In this document: positions 57,168-64,000 of the stretch, one piece after another
Numbering within the stretch: position 1 is the stretch's first letter
Layout of the letters: each line of letters opens with the position of its first letter
From: Xanthomonas sp. AM6
Lineage (GTDB): Bacteria > Pseudomonadota > Gammaproteobacteria > Xanthomonadales > Xanthomonadaceae
Assembly (NCBI RefSeq): GCF_025665335.1
Contig: NZ_CP106869.1
Span: 1,142,501 to 1,206,500, forward strand
Direction: 5' to 3'
DNA: 64,000 nt
Notes under the pieces: generated by a model
What the model was told of the DNA's origin: nothing
Seen by the model: the letters and a program-made list of their open reading frames with translations, nothing else
The model's database searches: none
Program-made: the position numbers and the translations under genes

Positions 57168-58580
57168 TTACTCCGTGGGCGGTTCCACTGTCTTGGCCTG
57201 GCTGCCGAAGCCGCCGTCCGCTTCCGCGGCCAGGTAGGCGAACACCGCGTAGGCGGCGACGTTCTGCGCCAGCGCCTTGGGGTCGATCTTGTCCAGGGTG
57301 TCGTCGGCGGTGTGGTGCAGGTCGAAGTAGTCGCTGCCGTCCTGCGCCAGCCACGCCCAGGCGCCGCCCTTGGCCGCGAGCGGGCCCACGTCCGGGCCGG
57401 GGCCGCCCTTGTCGGGGGCGTATTCGATGCCCAGCGGCGCCAGCGCGGTGGCGATCTGCCGGGTCGCCTCGCGCGAGCCGGCGGCATTGGCGGAGCCGGT
57501 GTTGAACGCGTAGATGCGGCCGGCGCCGAAGTCGCTCTCGGCGGCGATCTGGTGTCGCGCCACGTCCTTGGCGTGCGCCTGCGCATAGGCCTTGCCGCCA
57601 TACAGGCCCTGCTCCTCGTTGGCGAAGGCGACCACGCGGATGCTGCGCTTGGGCGCGCGCTTGAGCTGGCCGATCAGGTGCCCGGCGGCCATGCTGATGC
57701 CCACGCCGGCGCCGTCGTCGATCGCGCCGGTGCCCAGGTCCCACGAATCCAGGTGGCCGCCGATCACCACCACTTCCTCGGGCTTGCCGCGCCCGGTGAT
57801 CTCGCCGATCACGTTGTACGAGGTGGCCTGGCCGTCCCAGCCGCAATCCAGCGCCAGCCGCAGCCGCACCGGGCCGCGCGCCAGCAGCCGCGCCAGCTGG
57901 TTGGCGTCGGGCACCGACAGCGCCGCCGCCGGCACCGGGGTCAGGCCTTCCTCGAAGCGGGTGATGCCGGTATGCGGCACGCGGTGCGAATCGGTGCCGG
58001 CCGAGCGCATCACGAAGCCGATCGCGCCCTTGCGGATCGCTTCCGACGGGCCCTTGCTGCGCACCGCGCCGCCGTTGCCGTAATCCTTGCCGTCGCGCGC
58101 CTTGACCATCTGGTAGTCGACGAAGGCGATCTTGCCGCGCAGCGCGCCGGCCGGTGCGGCCTGCAGCGCGGCCAGGTCGGCGAAGCGCACCACCTCGGCC
58201 TCGACCGTGCCGGCCGGGCTGCCGCCCAGCGCGGTCACGCTCAGCGGCTGCGCATTGGCGCCGAGCACCTGCGCGTGCTCGCTGCGCCGCTCCCACTTCG
58301 GGAACGTCACCGGTTCGGTCCATACCTTGTCGAAGCCCAGCGCCTTGAACTTGGCCTTGGCCCACGCGACCGCGCGCGCATCGGCCTCGCTGCCGGCCAT
58401 GCGCGGGCCGACCTCGGTGGTCAGCGACTCGACCACCTTCCAGCCGGTGTCGTCGGCCAGCGCCTGCTCGCGCAGCGTGGCGGCGGTGGACAGCGCCGCG
58501 TCCGGAATGCGGGTGGTCTCGGCCGCGGCGGCGGACGCGGTGGCGAGCAGGGCGGCGATGACGACGGCAAGACGGTGCAT
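57168..58580 (-). CDS. M28-family zinc aminopeptidase, exported
   Basis: 470 residues. A signal peptide (about 1-21) is followed by a PA-type insert and the M28 catalytic domain. Zinc ligands and catalytic residues can be placed: GGHLDSWD (His), AIDDGAGV (bridging Asp), FANEEQGLYG (Glu pair), ESDFGAG (Asp) and LHHTADDTLD (His). It removes N-terminal residues from peptides in the periplasm or outside the cell. The ATG at 58580 gives the signal peptide directly. It is followed closely by a LacI regulator on the same strand, so they may form one transcript. Confidence 0.94.
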   Translation of the reverse strand: MHRLAVVIAALLATASAAAAETTRIPDAALSTAATLREQALADDTGWKVVESLTTEVGPRMAGSEADARAVAWAKAKFKALGFDKVWTEPVTFPKWERRSEHAQVLGANAQPLSVTALGGSPAGTVEAEVVRFADLAALQAAPAGALRGKIAFVDYQMVKARDGKDYGNGGAVRSKGPSEAIRKGAIGFVMRSAGTDSHRVPHTGITRFEEGLTPVPAAALSVPDANQLARLLARGPVRLRLALDCGWDGQATSYNVIGEITGRGKPEEVVVIGGHLDSWDLGTGAIDDGAGVGISMAAGHLIGQLKRAPKRSIRVVAFANEEQGLYGGKAYAQAHAKDVARHQIAAESDFGAGRIYAFNTGSANAAGSREATRQIATALAPLGIEYAPDKGGPGPDVGPLAAKGGAWAWLAQDGSDYFDLHHTADDTLDKIDPKALAQNVAAYAVFAYLAAEADGGFGSQAKTVEPPTE

Positions 58581-58659
58581 GAAGGATTCCGCGACAGGGG
58601 ACGCCACGAGCTTAGCAGCGCGTGGCGCGCCTGCGGGCGCCTGCAGCCGGGCGCCGCGC

Positions 58660-59079
58660 TTACTTGGGCAGCGCGTCGCTCTTCAGGGAGTCGCGGATCT
58701 CGCGCAGCAGCAGCACTTCCTCGCTCGGGGCCTTGGGCGCCGGCGGTTCCTTGCGCGCGATGCGGTTGATCGCCTTGACCAGCATGAAGATGGCGAAGGC
58801 CACGATCACGAACTGGATGATGGTGTTGAGGAAATCGCCGATGCCGATCACCACCGCCGGCACTTCCTTGCCGGCCGCGTCCACCGTCGCCGCCTTCAGC
58901 GTCCACGCCCAGCGCGAGAAATCCACGCCGCCGGCGAGCATGCCGATCGGCGGCATGATGATCTTCTCCACCAGCGCGGTGACGATCTTGCCGAACGCGG
59001 CGCCGAGCACCACACCGACCGCCAGGTCCAGCACGTTGCCGCGCATGGCGAATTCCTTGAATTCGCGGATCATGCCCAT
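58660..59079 (-). CDS. mscL: Large-conductance mechanosensitive channel
   Basis: 139 residues, the normal MscL length. The first helix and membrane segment are [20 protein letters not shown] followed by [16 protein letters not shown]; the second membrane segment is [20 protein letters not shown]. The conserved 'PPIG' loop is in [12 protein letters not shown]. The channel opens on osmotic downshock. The C-terminal charged helix ends [13 protein letters not shown], as in other proteobacteria. It is followed by the M28 peptidase gene, 79 bp away. Confidence 0.97.
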   Translation of the reverse strand: MGMIREFKEFAMRGNVLDLAVGVVLGAAFGKIVTALVEKIIMPPIGMLAGGVDFSRWAWTLKAATVDAAGKEVPAVVIGIGDFLNTIIQFVIVAFAIFMLVKAINRIARKEPPAPKAPSEEVLLLREIRDSLKSDALPK

Positions 59080-59189
59080 CGGGGATTCCTTGCTTGTTGC
59101 GCGGACCTGTCGCCGCCATGCAAGCCTAGCGCAGTCGTCGTCGTGCGCGGATCAAGCGCGCGTCATCGGCGGCGCGCAGGCCGCACCGC

Positions 59190-59897
59190 TCAGGCGACGA
59201 TCGTGCCGTGCAGCTCGGCGACGTTCTCCAGGCGCGCGCTGACGCGATCGCCGGGCTGCAGCGCGGCCACGCCGGCCGGCGTGCCCATGAACACCAGGTC
59301 GCCGGCGCGCAGCGCGAACAGCTTGGACAGTTCGTGCAGGATCTCCGGCACGTTCCAGATCATCTGGTCCAGCAGCGATTGCTGGCGCACCTGGCCGTTG
59401 ACCTCCAGCGACAGGTTCAGCGCCTCCAGCGCGCCGACTTCGCCGGCCGGGATCAGTTCGCTGACCGGTGCGGAATGGTCGAAGCCCTTGGCGATGTCCC
59501 ACGGCAGGCCCTTGGCCTTGGCCGCGGCCTGCAGGTCGCGGCGGGTCAGGTCCAGGCCGACGCCGTAGGCCAGCACCAGCGCGCCGGCGTCCTCGACGCG
59601 CAGCACGCCGGCCGGCGCGTCCTGGCCGAGTGCCACCACCAGCTCCACTTCGTGGTGCAGGTCCTGGGTCGCGGACGGGTAGGGGATGGATTCGTTGCCG
59701 ACCACCAGCGCATCGGCCGGTTTCATGAAGAACGTCGGCTGCCCGCGCTCGGCCCTCGACGCCGGCGCGCTGGCGCCCATCTCGCGCGCATGGTCGGCGA
59801 AGTTGCGGCCCACGCAGTAGATGCGATGCACCGGAAACAGTCCCAGCCCGCGCACAGGCACGCGCGGCGCTTCGGCAGCGGCAAACAGGTCTTTCAT
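59190..59897 (-). CDS. FAH-family hydrolase (fumarylpyruvate hydrolase-like)
   Basis: 235 residues of the fumarylacetoacetate hydrolase superfamily. Landmarks are IYCVGRNFADHAREMG, PTFFMKPADALV, the metal ligands in LHHEVELVVALG (Glu-x-Glu) and GLDLTRRDLQ, and FMGTPAGVAALQPGDRV. These enzymes split C-C bonds of acylpyruvates; YcgM and fumarylpyruvate hydrolases have this size. The ATG at 59897 is favoured; GTG two codons upstream is possible. It lies alone, downstream (on the minus strand) of the 91-residue membrane protein. Confidence 0.9.
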   Translation of the reverse strand: MKDLFAAAEAPRVPVRGLGLFPVHRIYCVGRNFADHAREMGASAPASRAERGQPTFFMKPADALVVGNESIPYPSATQDLHHEVELVVALGQDAPAGVLRVEDAGALVLAYGVGLDLTRRDLQAAAKAKGLPWDIAKGFDHSAPVSELIPAGEVGALEALNLSLEVNGQVRQQSLLDQMIWNVPEILHELSKLFALRAGDLVFMGTPAGVAALQPGDRVSARLENVAELHGTIVA

Positions 59898-59985
59898 GGG
59901 CACGCATCCAGCAGGAACGGGATGCGGCAGTTTAGCGCGTCAGGTTCGAACCGACTCCGGCAGGCGTGAGGATGTCGCTTTCACG

Positions 59986-60014
59986 ATTTCCCAATCCCCA
60001 TTCCCCAATCCCGG
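59986..60014. repeat. GGGATTN heptad repeat (minus orientation)
   Basis: Heptads such as CCCAATCCCCATTCCCCAAT, followed by CCCGG, lie 3 bp after the stop of the 91-residue gene. It is a single arm; no inverted partner is seen nearby. Confidence 0.75.
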
Positions 60015-60016
60015 CC

Positions 60017-60292
60017 TTACAGCGGCAACGCCGGCTTGCGCACCACCCGGTACTCGCCATCGACCACGTGCTGGCGCGCCGCGGACGCGCGCTTGCCGCC
60101 GCGCTGGCTCAGCAGCTTCACCGCGATGCCGCCGAGGATCATCGCCGCGCCGACGAACACGCTGACGAACACCAGCCCGGCGAGGATCGCCAGGCCGAGC
60201 AGCCCGACTGCCAGCTTCACCAGCGGATGGCGCGGCTTGCGCGGCGCGAAGACATGCCGGAATTGATCGAAATTGAAGGCGCGTGCACGCAT
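60017..60292 (-). CDS. Small membrane protein of unknown function
   Basis: 91 residues from ATG 60292. A polar N-terminus (MRARAFNFDQFRHVFAPRKP) is followed by one long or two short hydrophobic segments (LVKLAVGLLGLAILAGLVFV, then SVFVGAAMILGGIAVKLL) and a basic tail. I do not recognise it. It is divergent from the Rieske protein gene and ends next to a heptad repeat. A start in the longer upstream frame is unlikely, as that part has no coding character. Confidence 0.65.
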   Translation of the reverse strand: MRARAFNFDQFRHVFAPRKPRHPLVKLAVGLLGLAILAGLVFVSVFVGAAMILGGIAVKLLSQRGGKRASAARQHVVDGEYRVVRKPALPL

Positions 60293-60485
60293 GGCAGAAG
60301 TCTGTGTCAGTTGGAACCGAGGCGGCAGTATCGGCGCTGTCTTCCGTGACGGAGTGAAAAGTTCGTTAAGCGAAAAATTAACACTTGCCCGTTCAAGGCC
60401 TTGCATGTCGTCGCCAGGTGAAGCGGCGAGGTGCGCGCGGCGGGCATGCAAGAATGGCGGCCCTTCCGTGCCGTCGCCGTCTTCC

Positions 60486-60824
60486 ATGACCGAGTCATCC
60501 GCCGCACTGGCGCAACTGGACCAGATCGCACCGGGCAGCCTGGTCGAAGTGGAGGCCACGCTCGGCGGCGAGGCCGAATCGCTGCTGCTGTACCGCGACG
60601 GCGACGGCGTGCGCGCCTGGTTGAACGTGTGCCCGCATGCCGGGCGCCGGCTGGACTGGGCGCCGGGCCAGTTCCTGAAGAGCCGCGAGGGCCACGTGGT
60701 GTGCGCCGCGCACGGCGCCGCGTTCGAGTTGCAGGGCGGCAGCTGCGTGTCCGGGCCGTGCCGCGGGCAGAGCCTGCTGGCGGTGCCGGTAGCGGTGCGC
60801 GAGGGACGCGTGGTGCTGGCCTGA
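60486..60824 (+). CDS. Rieske [2Fe-2S] protein
   Basis: 112 residues, one Rieske domain. The cluster ligands are NVCPHAGRRLDW (Cys-x-His) and VVCAAHGAAFELQGGSC (Cys-x2-His), followed by CVSGPCRGQSL. This small soluble form resembles Rieske ferredoxins that feed oxygenases, or NirD-type subunits. No oxygenase or nitrite reductase gene lies next to it; the neighbouring permease gene is convergent. Partner unknown. Confidence 0.9.
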   Translation: MTESSAALAQLDQIAPGSLVEVEATLGGEAESLLLYRDGDGVRAWLNVCPHAGRRLDWAPGQFLKSREGHVVCAAHGAAFELQGGSCVSGPCRGQSLLAVPVAVREGRVVLA

Positions 60825-60842
60825 GGCCGGCGCGGCGCAGCG

Positions 60843-62711
60843 CTAGAACGCGCCCCACCAGGCCATCGACATCAGGTTGACCATCAGCACCACCACTGCC
60901 GTGTAGATCAGCGACAGCGGCGCGCCGACCCGCCACAGTTCGCGCGGCTGGTAGTTGGCCGGGCCGGTGATCATCGAGATCACCGGGTTGGACGCGGTCA
61001 TCAGGTTGTTGGACGCCGACAGCGCCACGATCAGCGCGAACGCGGTGGGGTTGCCGCCGGCCGCCAGCGCCAGGTTGACCGCGATCGGCACCATCACGAT
61101 GGTCGCGCCGACGTGGCTGATCACCAGCGAAAACGCCGTGGTCAGCAGCGCCAGCGCGATCTCCAGCGCCCACACCGGCACGCCCTCGGGCAGCCGCGCG
61201 ATGGTGTGGCCGGCGACCCAGGCCGCCGCGCCGCTGCTGTCCATCGCCCAGCCCAGCGGGATCAGCCCGGCCATCATGAAGATGGTCTTCCAGTTGATCG
61301 AGGCGTAGGCCTCGTCCATGCGCAGCACGCCGGTCAGCAGCATGCCGGCCACGCCGGTCATCAGGGTCAGCGCCACCGGCAGCTTGGAGGTCAGCGCGAT
61401 CAGGATGGTCAGCGCGAAGATCGTCATCGCGATCTTGAACTTGTGCGGGCGGTGCTCGCCCTTCGGATAGTCGGTGACTACGACGAAGTCGCGGCTCTCC
61501 GAGGCCTGCGCCAGGTCCTGCCAGATGCTGTGGAATACCAGCATGTCGCCGGCGCGCAGCGGCACCTTGCGCACGTCCTCGCGGATCACCTGCTTGTCGC
61601 GGTTGATCGCCAGCAGGCTGATCCCGGACTGCTTGCGCAGGCGCAGCTCGGCCGCGCTCTTGCCGATGAAGCGCGAGGTCGGCGGGATCACCGCCTCGGA
61701 GATGCCGGCGCGGCTGGGATTGAACAGGTCGCCGAGGTTGCGCAGGCGCGAGGACAGGCGCAGGAACTGGTTCTGCGCGAAATCGGCCACCTGCTGCCGC
61801 GCGCCCATCACCCCGAGCACGCTGCCGACCCAGATGCGCATGTCCGCCGGCGGCGCCAGGCGGGTATCGTTGCCGGTCTTCAGCGCCAGCAGCAGCGGCG
61901 CGTCGTGCACCGTCTCGGCCTCGCCCAGGGTCATGCCGACCAGCGGGCTGTCGGCGCTGACGATCAGCTCGAACACGTCGCCCTCGATGCCGTAGGTGCG
62001 CGCGAAGTAGCTTTCGGTGCGCGCCGGGGTGACCCCGTTGTTGATCAGCTGCTCCTCCTCCATCAACGTCCTGTCGCCACGCACGCGGAAGTAGACCAGC
62101 GACGCCAGCAGCAGCGCCACGCCGATCGGCAGCGGCGCGAACATGCGCAGCGGCTCGATCGTGGCCATGCCCGAGGGCAGGTTGTTGTTGGCCGACTGCA
62201 GCAGGTCGTTGAGCAGGATCAGCGGCGAGTTGCCGACCATGGTCAGCGCGCCGCCCATCACGATCGCCGCGGCGATCGGCAGCAGCAGGCGCTGCAGGGT
62301 CAGCCCGGTGCGCCCGGCCAGGCGCGAGGCCACCGGCAGGTACAGCGCCATCACCGACGGGTTCTGCATGAACGAGGAGTTGAGCCCGGCGATGCCGGTG
62401 GTCAGCAGCATCAGCCGCTCCTCGACCCCGCGCGCGCGGCGCAGCAGCCACGAGGCCAGCCGGTTCAGCGCGCCGGTGCGCTCCAGCCCGGCGCCGAGGA
62501 TGGTGGTGGCGATGATGCTCATCACCGCGTTGCCGGAGAAACCGCTGAACAGCTCCTCCGGCGGGATCAGCCCGGTGACGCCCAGCACCACCAGCACCAC
62601 CAGCGCGACCACGTCGGCGCGGATCCGCTCGAACACGAACATCGCCATCGTGAAGCCGACCAGCCCGAGCACGAGCTTCATGTCGTTGGTCAGCGTCAGC
62701 GCGGTGTCCAT
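60843..62711 (-). CDS. SLC13/DASS-type permease with two TrkA-C domains
   Basis: 622 residues. The first half and the end form the membrane part (about 11-200 and 410-620), with the family signature FALIVALSASNNLMTASNPV near the end. Two soluble RCK/TrkA-C domains sit in the middle (about residues 235-315 and 320-400, such as FELIVSADSPLVGMTLGEAE and PPTSRFIGKSAAELRLRKQS). This layout is that of the YfbS/citrate-sodium-sulfate transporter group. Substrate unknown: sulfate, citrate or another anion. The start has no ribosome binding site because the upstream region is a heptad repeat. Confidence 0.92.
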   Translation of the reverse strand: MDTALTLTNDMKLVLGLVGFTMAMFVFERIRADVVALVVLVVLGVTGLIPPEELFSGFSGNAVMSIIATTILGAGLERTGALNRLASWLLRRARGVEERLMLLTTGIAGLNSSFMQNPSVMALYLPVASRLAGRTGLTLQRLLLPIAAAIVMGGALTMVGNSPLILLNDLLQSANNNLPSGMATIEPLRMFAPLPIGVALLLASLVYFRVRGDRTLMEEEQLINNGVTPARTESYFARTYGIEGDVFELIVSADSPLVGMTLGEAETVHDAPLLLALKTGNDTRLAPPADMRIWVGSVLGVMGARQQVADFAQNQFLRLSSRLRNLGDLFNPSRAGISEAVIPPTSRFIGKSAAELRLRKQSGISLLAINRDKQVIREDVRKVPLRAGDMLVFHSIWQDLAQASESRDFVVVTDYPKGEHRPHKFKIAMTIFALTILIALTSKLPVALTLMTGVAGMLLTGVLRMDEAYASINWKTIFMMAGLIPLGWAMDSSGAAAWVAGHTIARLPEGVPVWALEIALALLTTAFSLVISHVGATIVMVPIAVNLALAAGGNPTAFALIVALSASNNLMTASNPVISMITGPANYQPRELWRVGAPLSLIYTAVVVLMVNLMSMAWWGAF

Positions 62712-62716
62712 TTAGG

Positions 62717-62854
62717 GCCGGGATTCGGGATTGGGGATTAGGGATTGGACAAGGCGGCAAGCGGGGCCGGCCGCGGCAATGGCTTGCCGTGGACACATGC
62801 CGTCGGGATGGCGGATGCGCTCTTCATCCCTCATCCCCACTCCCCAATCCCGGC
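62717..62854. repeat. Heptad inverted repeat between the SLC13 gene and trmB
   Basis: Arms 62717-62746 and 62825-62854 match in inverted orientation at 26 of 30 positions. The right arm is read as the last codons of trmB; the left arm lies 6 bp upstream of the SLC13 start codon. Confidence 0.85.
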
Positions 62855-63582
62855 TTGTCGTACAGCAGATCCCACACCCCATGCCCCAGCTTCTGGCCGC
62901 GGGTCTCGAAATGGGTCTGCGGGCGCCAGTCCGGGCGCGGCACGTGGCCGCGCGGGCCGGCGCGGTTGACCAGGCCGTCGGTGGCGTCGAGCACGTCCCA
63001 CATCTGCTCGGCGTAGTCGGCCCAGTCGGTGGCGCAGTGCAGGCGGCCGCCGGCATGCAGCTTGCGCACCAGCAGCGCGGCGAACGCCGGCTGCAGCAGG
63101 CGGCGCTTGTTGTGGCGCTTCTTGTGCCACGGGTCGGGGAAGTAGATGCGTACTTCGTCGAGCGCGCCGTCGGCGATCTCGTGCTCCAGCACTTCCACCG
63201 CGTCGTGGTGGTACAGGCGCACGTGCGCGCTGCCGTCGGCGGCCAGCGCGTTCAGCACGCGGCCCACGCCGGGCGCATGCACCTCGATGCCGATGTAGTC
63301 GCGCGACGGATCCTGGCGCGCGGCGAAGCGCAGCGCCTCGCCGTTGCCGAAGCCGATCTCCAGCACCTTGGGCGCGCTGCGGCCGAAGGCGGCATCGAGA
63401 TCGCGCGGGGTGCCGGCGTAGTCCAGGCCGAAGCGCGGCCACAGTTCGTCGAACGCGCGCTGCTGGGCGGGCGTGAAGCGGCCCTGGCGCAGCACGAAGC
63501 TGCGCACCTGGCGGCGGCCCTCCTCGATGGTGAAGGGCTTGGGCGGGGTCTTGGCGCCGGCGCTGGAGAACGGATCGGTCAT
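62824..63582 (-). CDS. trmB: tRNA (guanine-N7)-methyltransferase
   Basis: 252 residues. Makes m7G46 in tRNA. The SAM motif is [20 protein letters not shown], and the catalytic family signature is [20 protein letters not shown]. The N-terminal [15 protein letters not shown] is conserved too. The last residues, [10 protein letters not shown], are encoded by the heptad repeat and do not belong to the family, so the original C-terminus was probably extended or replaced. It begins 10 bp after thiG; the two genes form one unit, as in other gammaproteobacteria. Confidence 0.95.
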   Translation of the reverse strand: MTDPFSSAGAKTPPKPFTIEEGRRQVRSFVLRQGRFTPAQQRAFDELWPRFGLDYAGTPRDLDAAFGRSAPKVLEIGFGNGEALRFAARQDPSRDYIGIEVHAPGVGRVLNALAADGSAHVRLYHHDAVEVLEHEIADGALDEVRIYFPDPWHKKRHNKRRLLQPAFAALLVRKLHAGGRLHCATDWADYAEQMWDVLDATDGLVNRAGPRGHVPRPDWRPQTHFETRGQKLGHGVWDLLYDKPGLGSGDEG

Positions 63583-63592
63583 GCGCGCGGCC

Positions 63593-64000
63593 TCAGCCGA
63601 TCAATCCGTCGACCGGCGAGGAAGCGCTGGCGTAGCGCTTGCGCGGGATGCGCCCGGCCAGGAACGCCTCGCGCCCGGCCTCGACCGCCTTGCGCATCGC
63701 GCCGGCCATCAGCACCGGGTTGCGCGCGCCGGCGATGGCGGTGTTCATCAGCACCCCGTCGCAGCCCAGTTCCATCGCGATCGCCGCGTCCGAGGCGGTG
63801 CCGACGCCGGCGTCGACGATGATCGGCACCTTGGCGTTGTCGATGATCTCCAGCAGGTTGTAGCGGTTCTGGATGCCCAGCCCCGACCCGATCGGCGCGG
63901 CCAGCGGCATCACCGCCACGCAGCCGATCTCTTCCAGGCGCTTGGCCAGGATCGGATCGTCGCTGGTATAGACCATCACCTCGAAGCCGTCGGCGACCAG
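63593..64000 (-). CDS. thiG: Thiazole synthase, 5' part missing
   Basis: C-terminal part of ThiG, which makes the thiazole ring of thiamine from deoxyxylulose phosphate, dehydroglycine and ThiS-thiocarboxylate. It runs off the window edge, with about 135 codons visible. Seen are [60 protein letters not shown] and the phosphate loop [20 protein letters not shown]. The catalytic Lys lies in the missing part. The open frame continues upstream of the first in-frame ATG (63979). trmB follows after 10 bp. Confidence 0.96.
   Translation of the reverse strand: MVADGFEVMVYTSDDPILAKRLEEIGCVAVMPLAAPIGSGLGIQNRYNLLEIIDNAKVPIIVDAGVGTASDAAIAMELGCDGVLMNTAIAGARNPVLMAGAMRKAVEAGREAFLAGRIPRKRYASASSPVDGLIG

Overview
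The window is chromosomal DNA of a high-GC gammaproteobacterium, most likely Xanthomonas or a close Xanthomonadaceae relative. The reasons are the gene order of the glycolytic block (gap, pgk, HAD phosphatase, pyk, class I aldolase), the LysR-type CysB facing cysG-cysK, the cysJIH/cysD-cysNC divergon, the GGGATTN heptad repeats and the TGTAGGAGC-type REP repeats. This assignment is inference from content; no rRNA or tRNA gene lies in the window. Almost all of the sequence is coding and nearly every gene has a recognisable family.

Layout. 1-5.2 kb: 3' part of an S1/P1 nuclease, two tandem OmpW-type porins, gapA, and three small exported proteins. 5.2-10.3 kb: a TetR regulator facing a redox set (old yellow enzyme, two short-chain dehydrogenases, a small membrane protein, a quinone-oxidoreductase-like enzyme). 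10.3-15.7 kb: an unusual soluble chemoreceptor-like protein and a DUF2339/DUF3999 envelope pair. 15.9-21 kb: lower glycolysis (pgk, phosphatase, pyk, fba). 21-24.4 kb: LysR regulator facing an epoxide hydrolase and a second alpha/beta hydrolase. 24.5-28.6 kb: macro-domain protein, L7/L12-C-like membrane protein, an isoprenylcysteine-methyltransferase-like protein, a divergent nucleoside hydrolase and a TPR protein. 28.6-32 kb: cysK-cysG facing cysB. 32.3-33.6 kb: a zinc-ribbon membrane protein and a LURP-one/scramblase-like protein. 33.7-35.2 kb: an arsRCH operon without an efflux pump. 35.6-39.7 kb: DUF2946 protein, TonB-dependent receptor and PepSY membrane protein, probably one metal-uptake unit, followed by a tandem REP array. 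40.2-47.7 kb: assimilatory sulfate reduction, cysJIH on the minus strand and cysD-cysNC on the plus strand. 48-52 kb: an RND efflux pump and its adaptor. 52.4-64 kb: acetyltransferase, AGCS symporter, rRNA/tRNA methyltransferase, LacI regulator, M28 peptidase, mscL, FAH-family hydrolase, Rieske protein, SLC13-type permease, trmB and the 3' part of thiG.

How the genes work together. The cys genes cover sulfate activation (CysD, CysNC), PAPS reduction (CysH), sulfite reduction (CysIJ), the start of siroheme synthesis (CysG), cysteine synthesis (CysK) and regulation (CysB). The two divergent cys promoters share GGTTAT/GGCTTAT motifs.

The observations most worth following are these. CysG has lost the whole central part of its dehydrogenase/ferrochelatase half. 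Heptad inverted repeats have invaded the cys operons and encode the start of CysN. The chemoreceptor-like protein has its signalling tip at the N-terminus, ahead of the sensor domain. The PepSY protein has a Met/His-rich insert and sits in a TonB/DUF2946 unit. The ars operon has no pump. A perfect FNR-type site lies between ompW and gapA.
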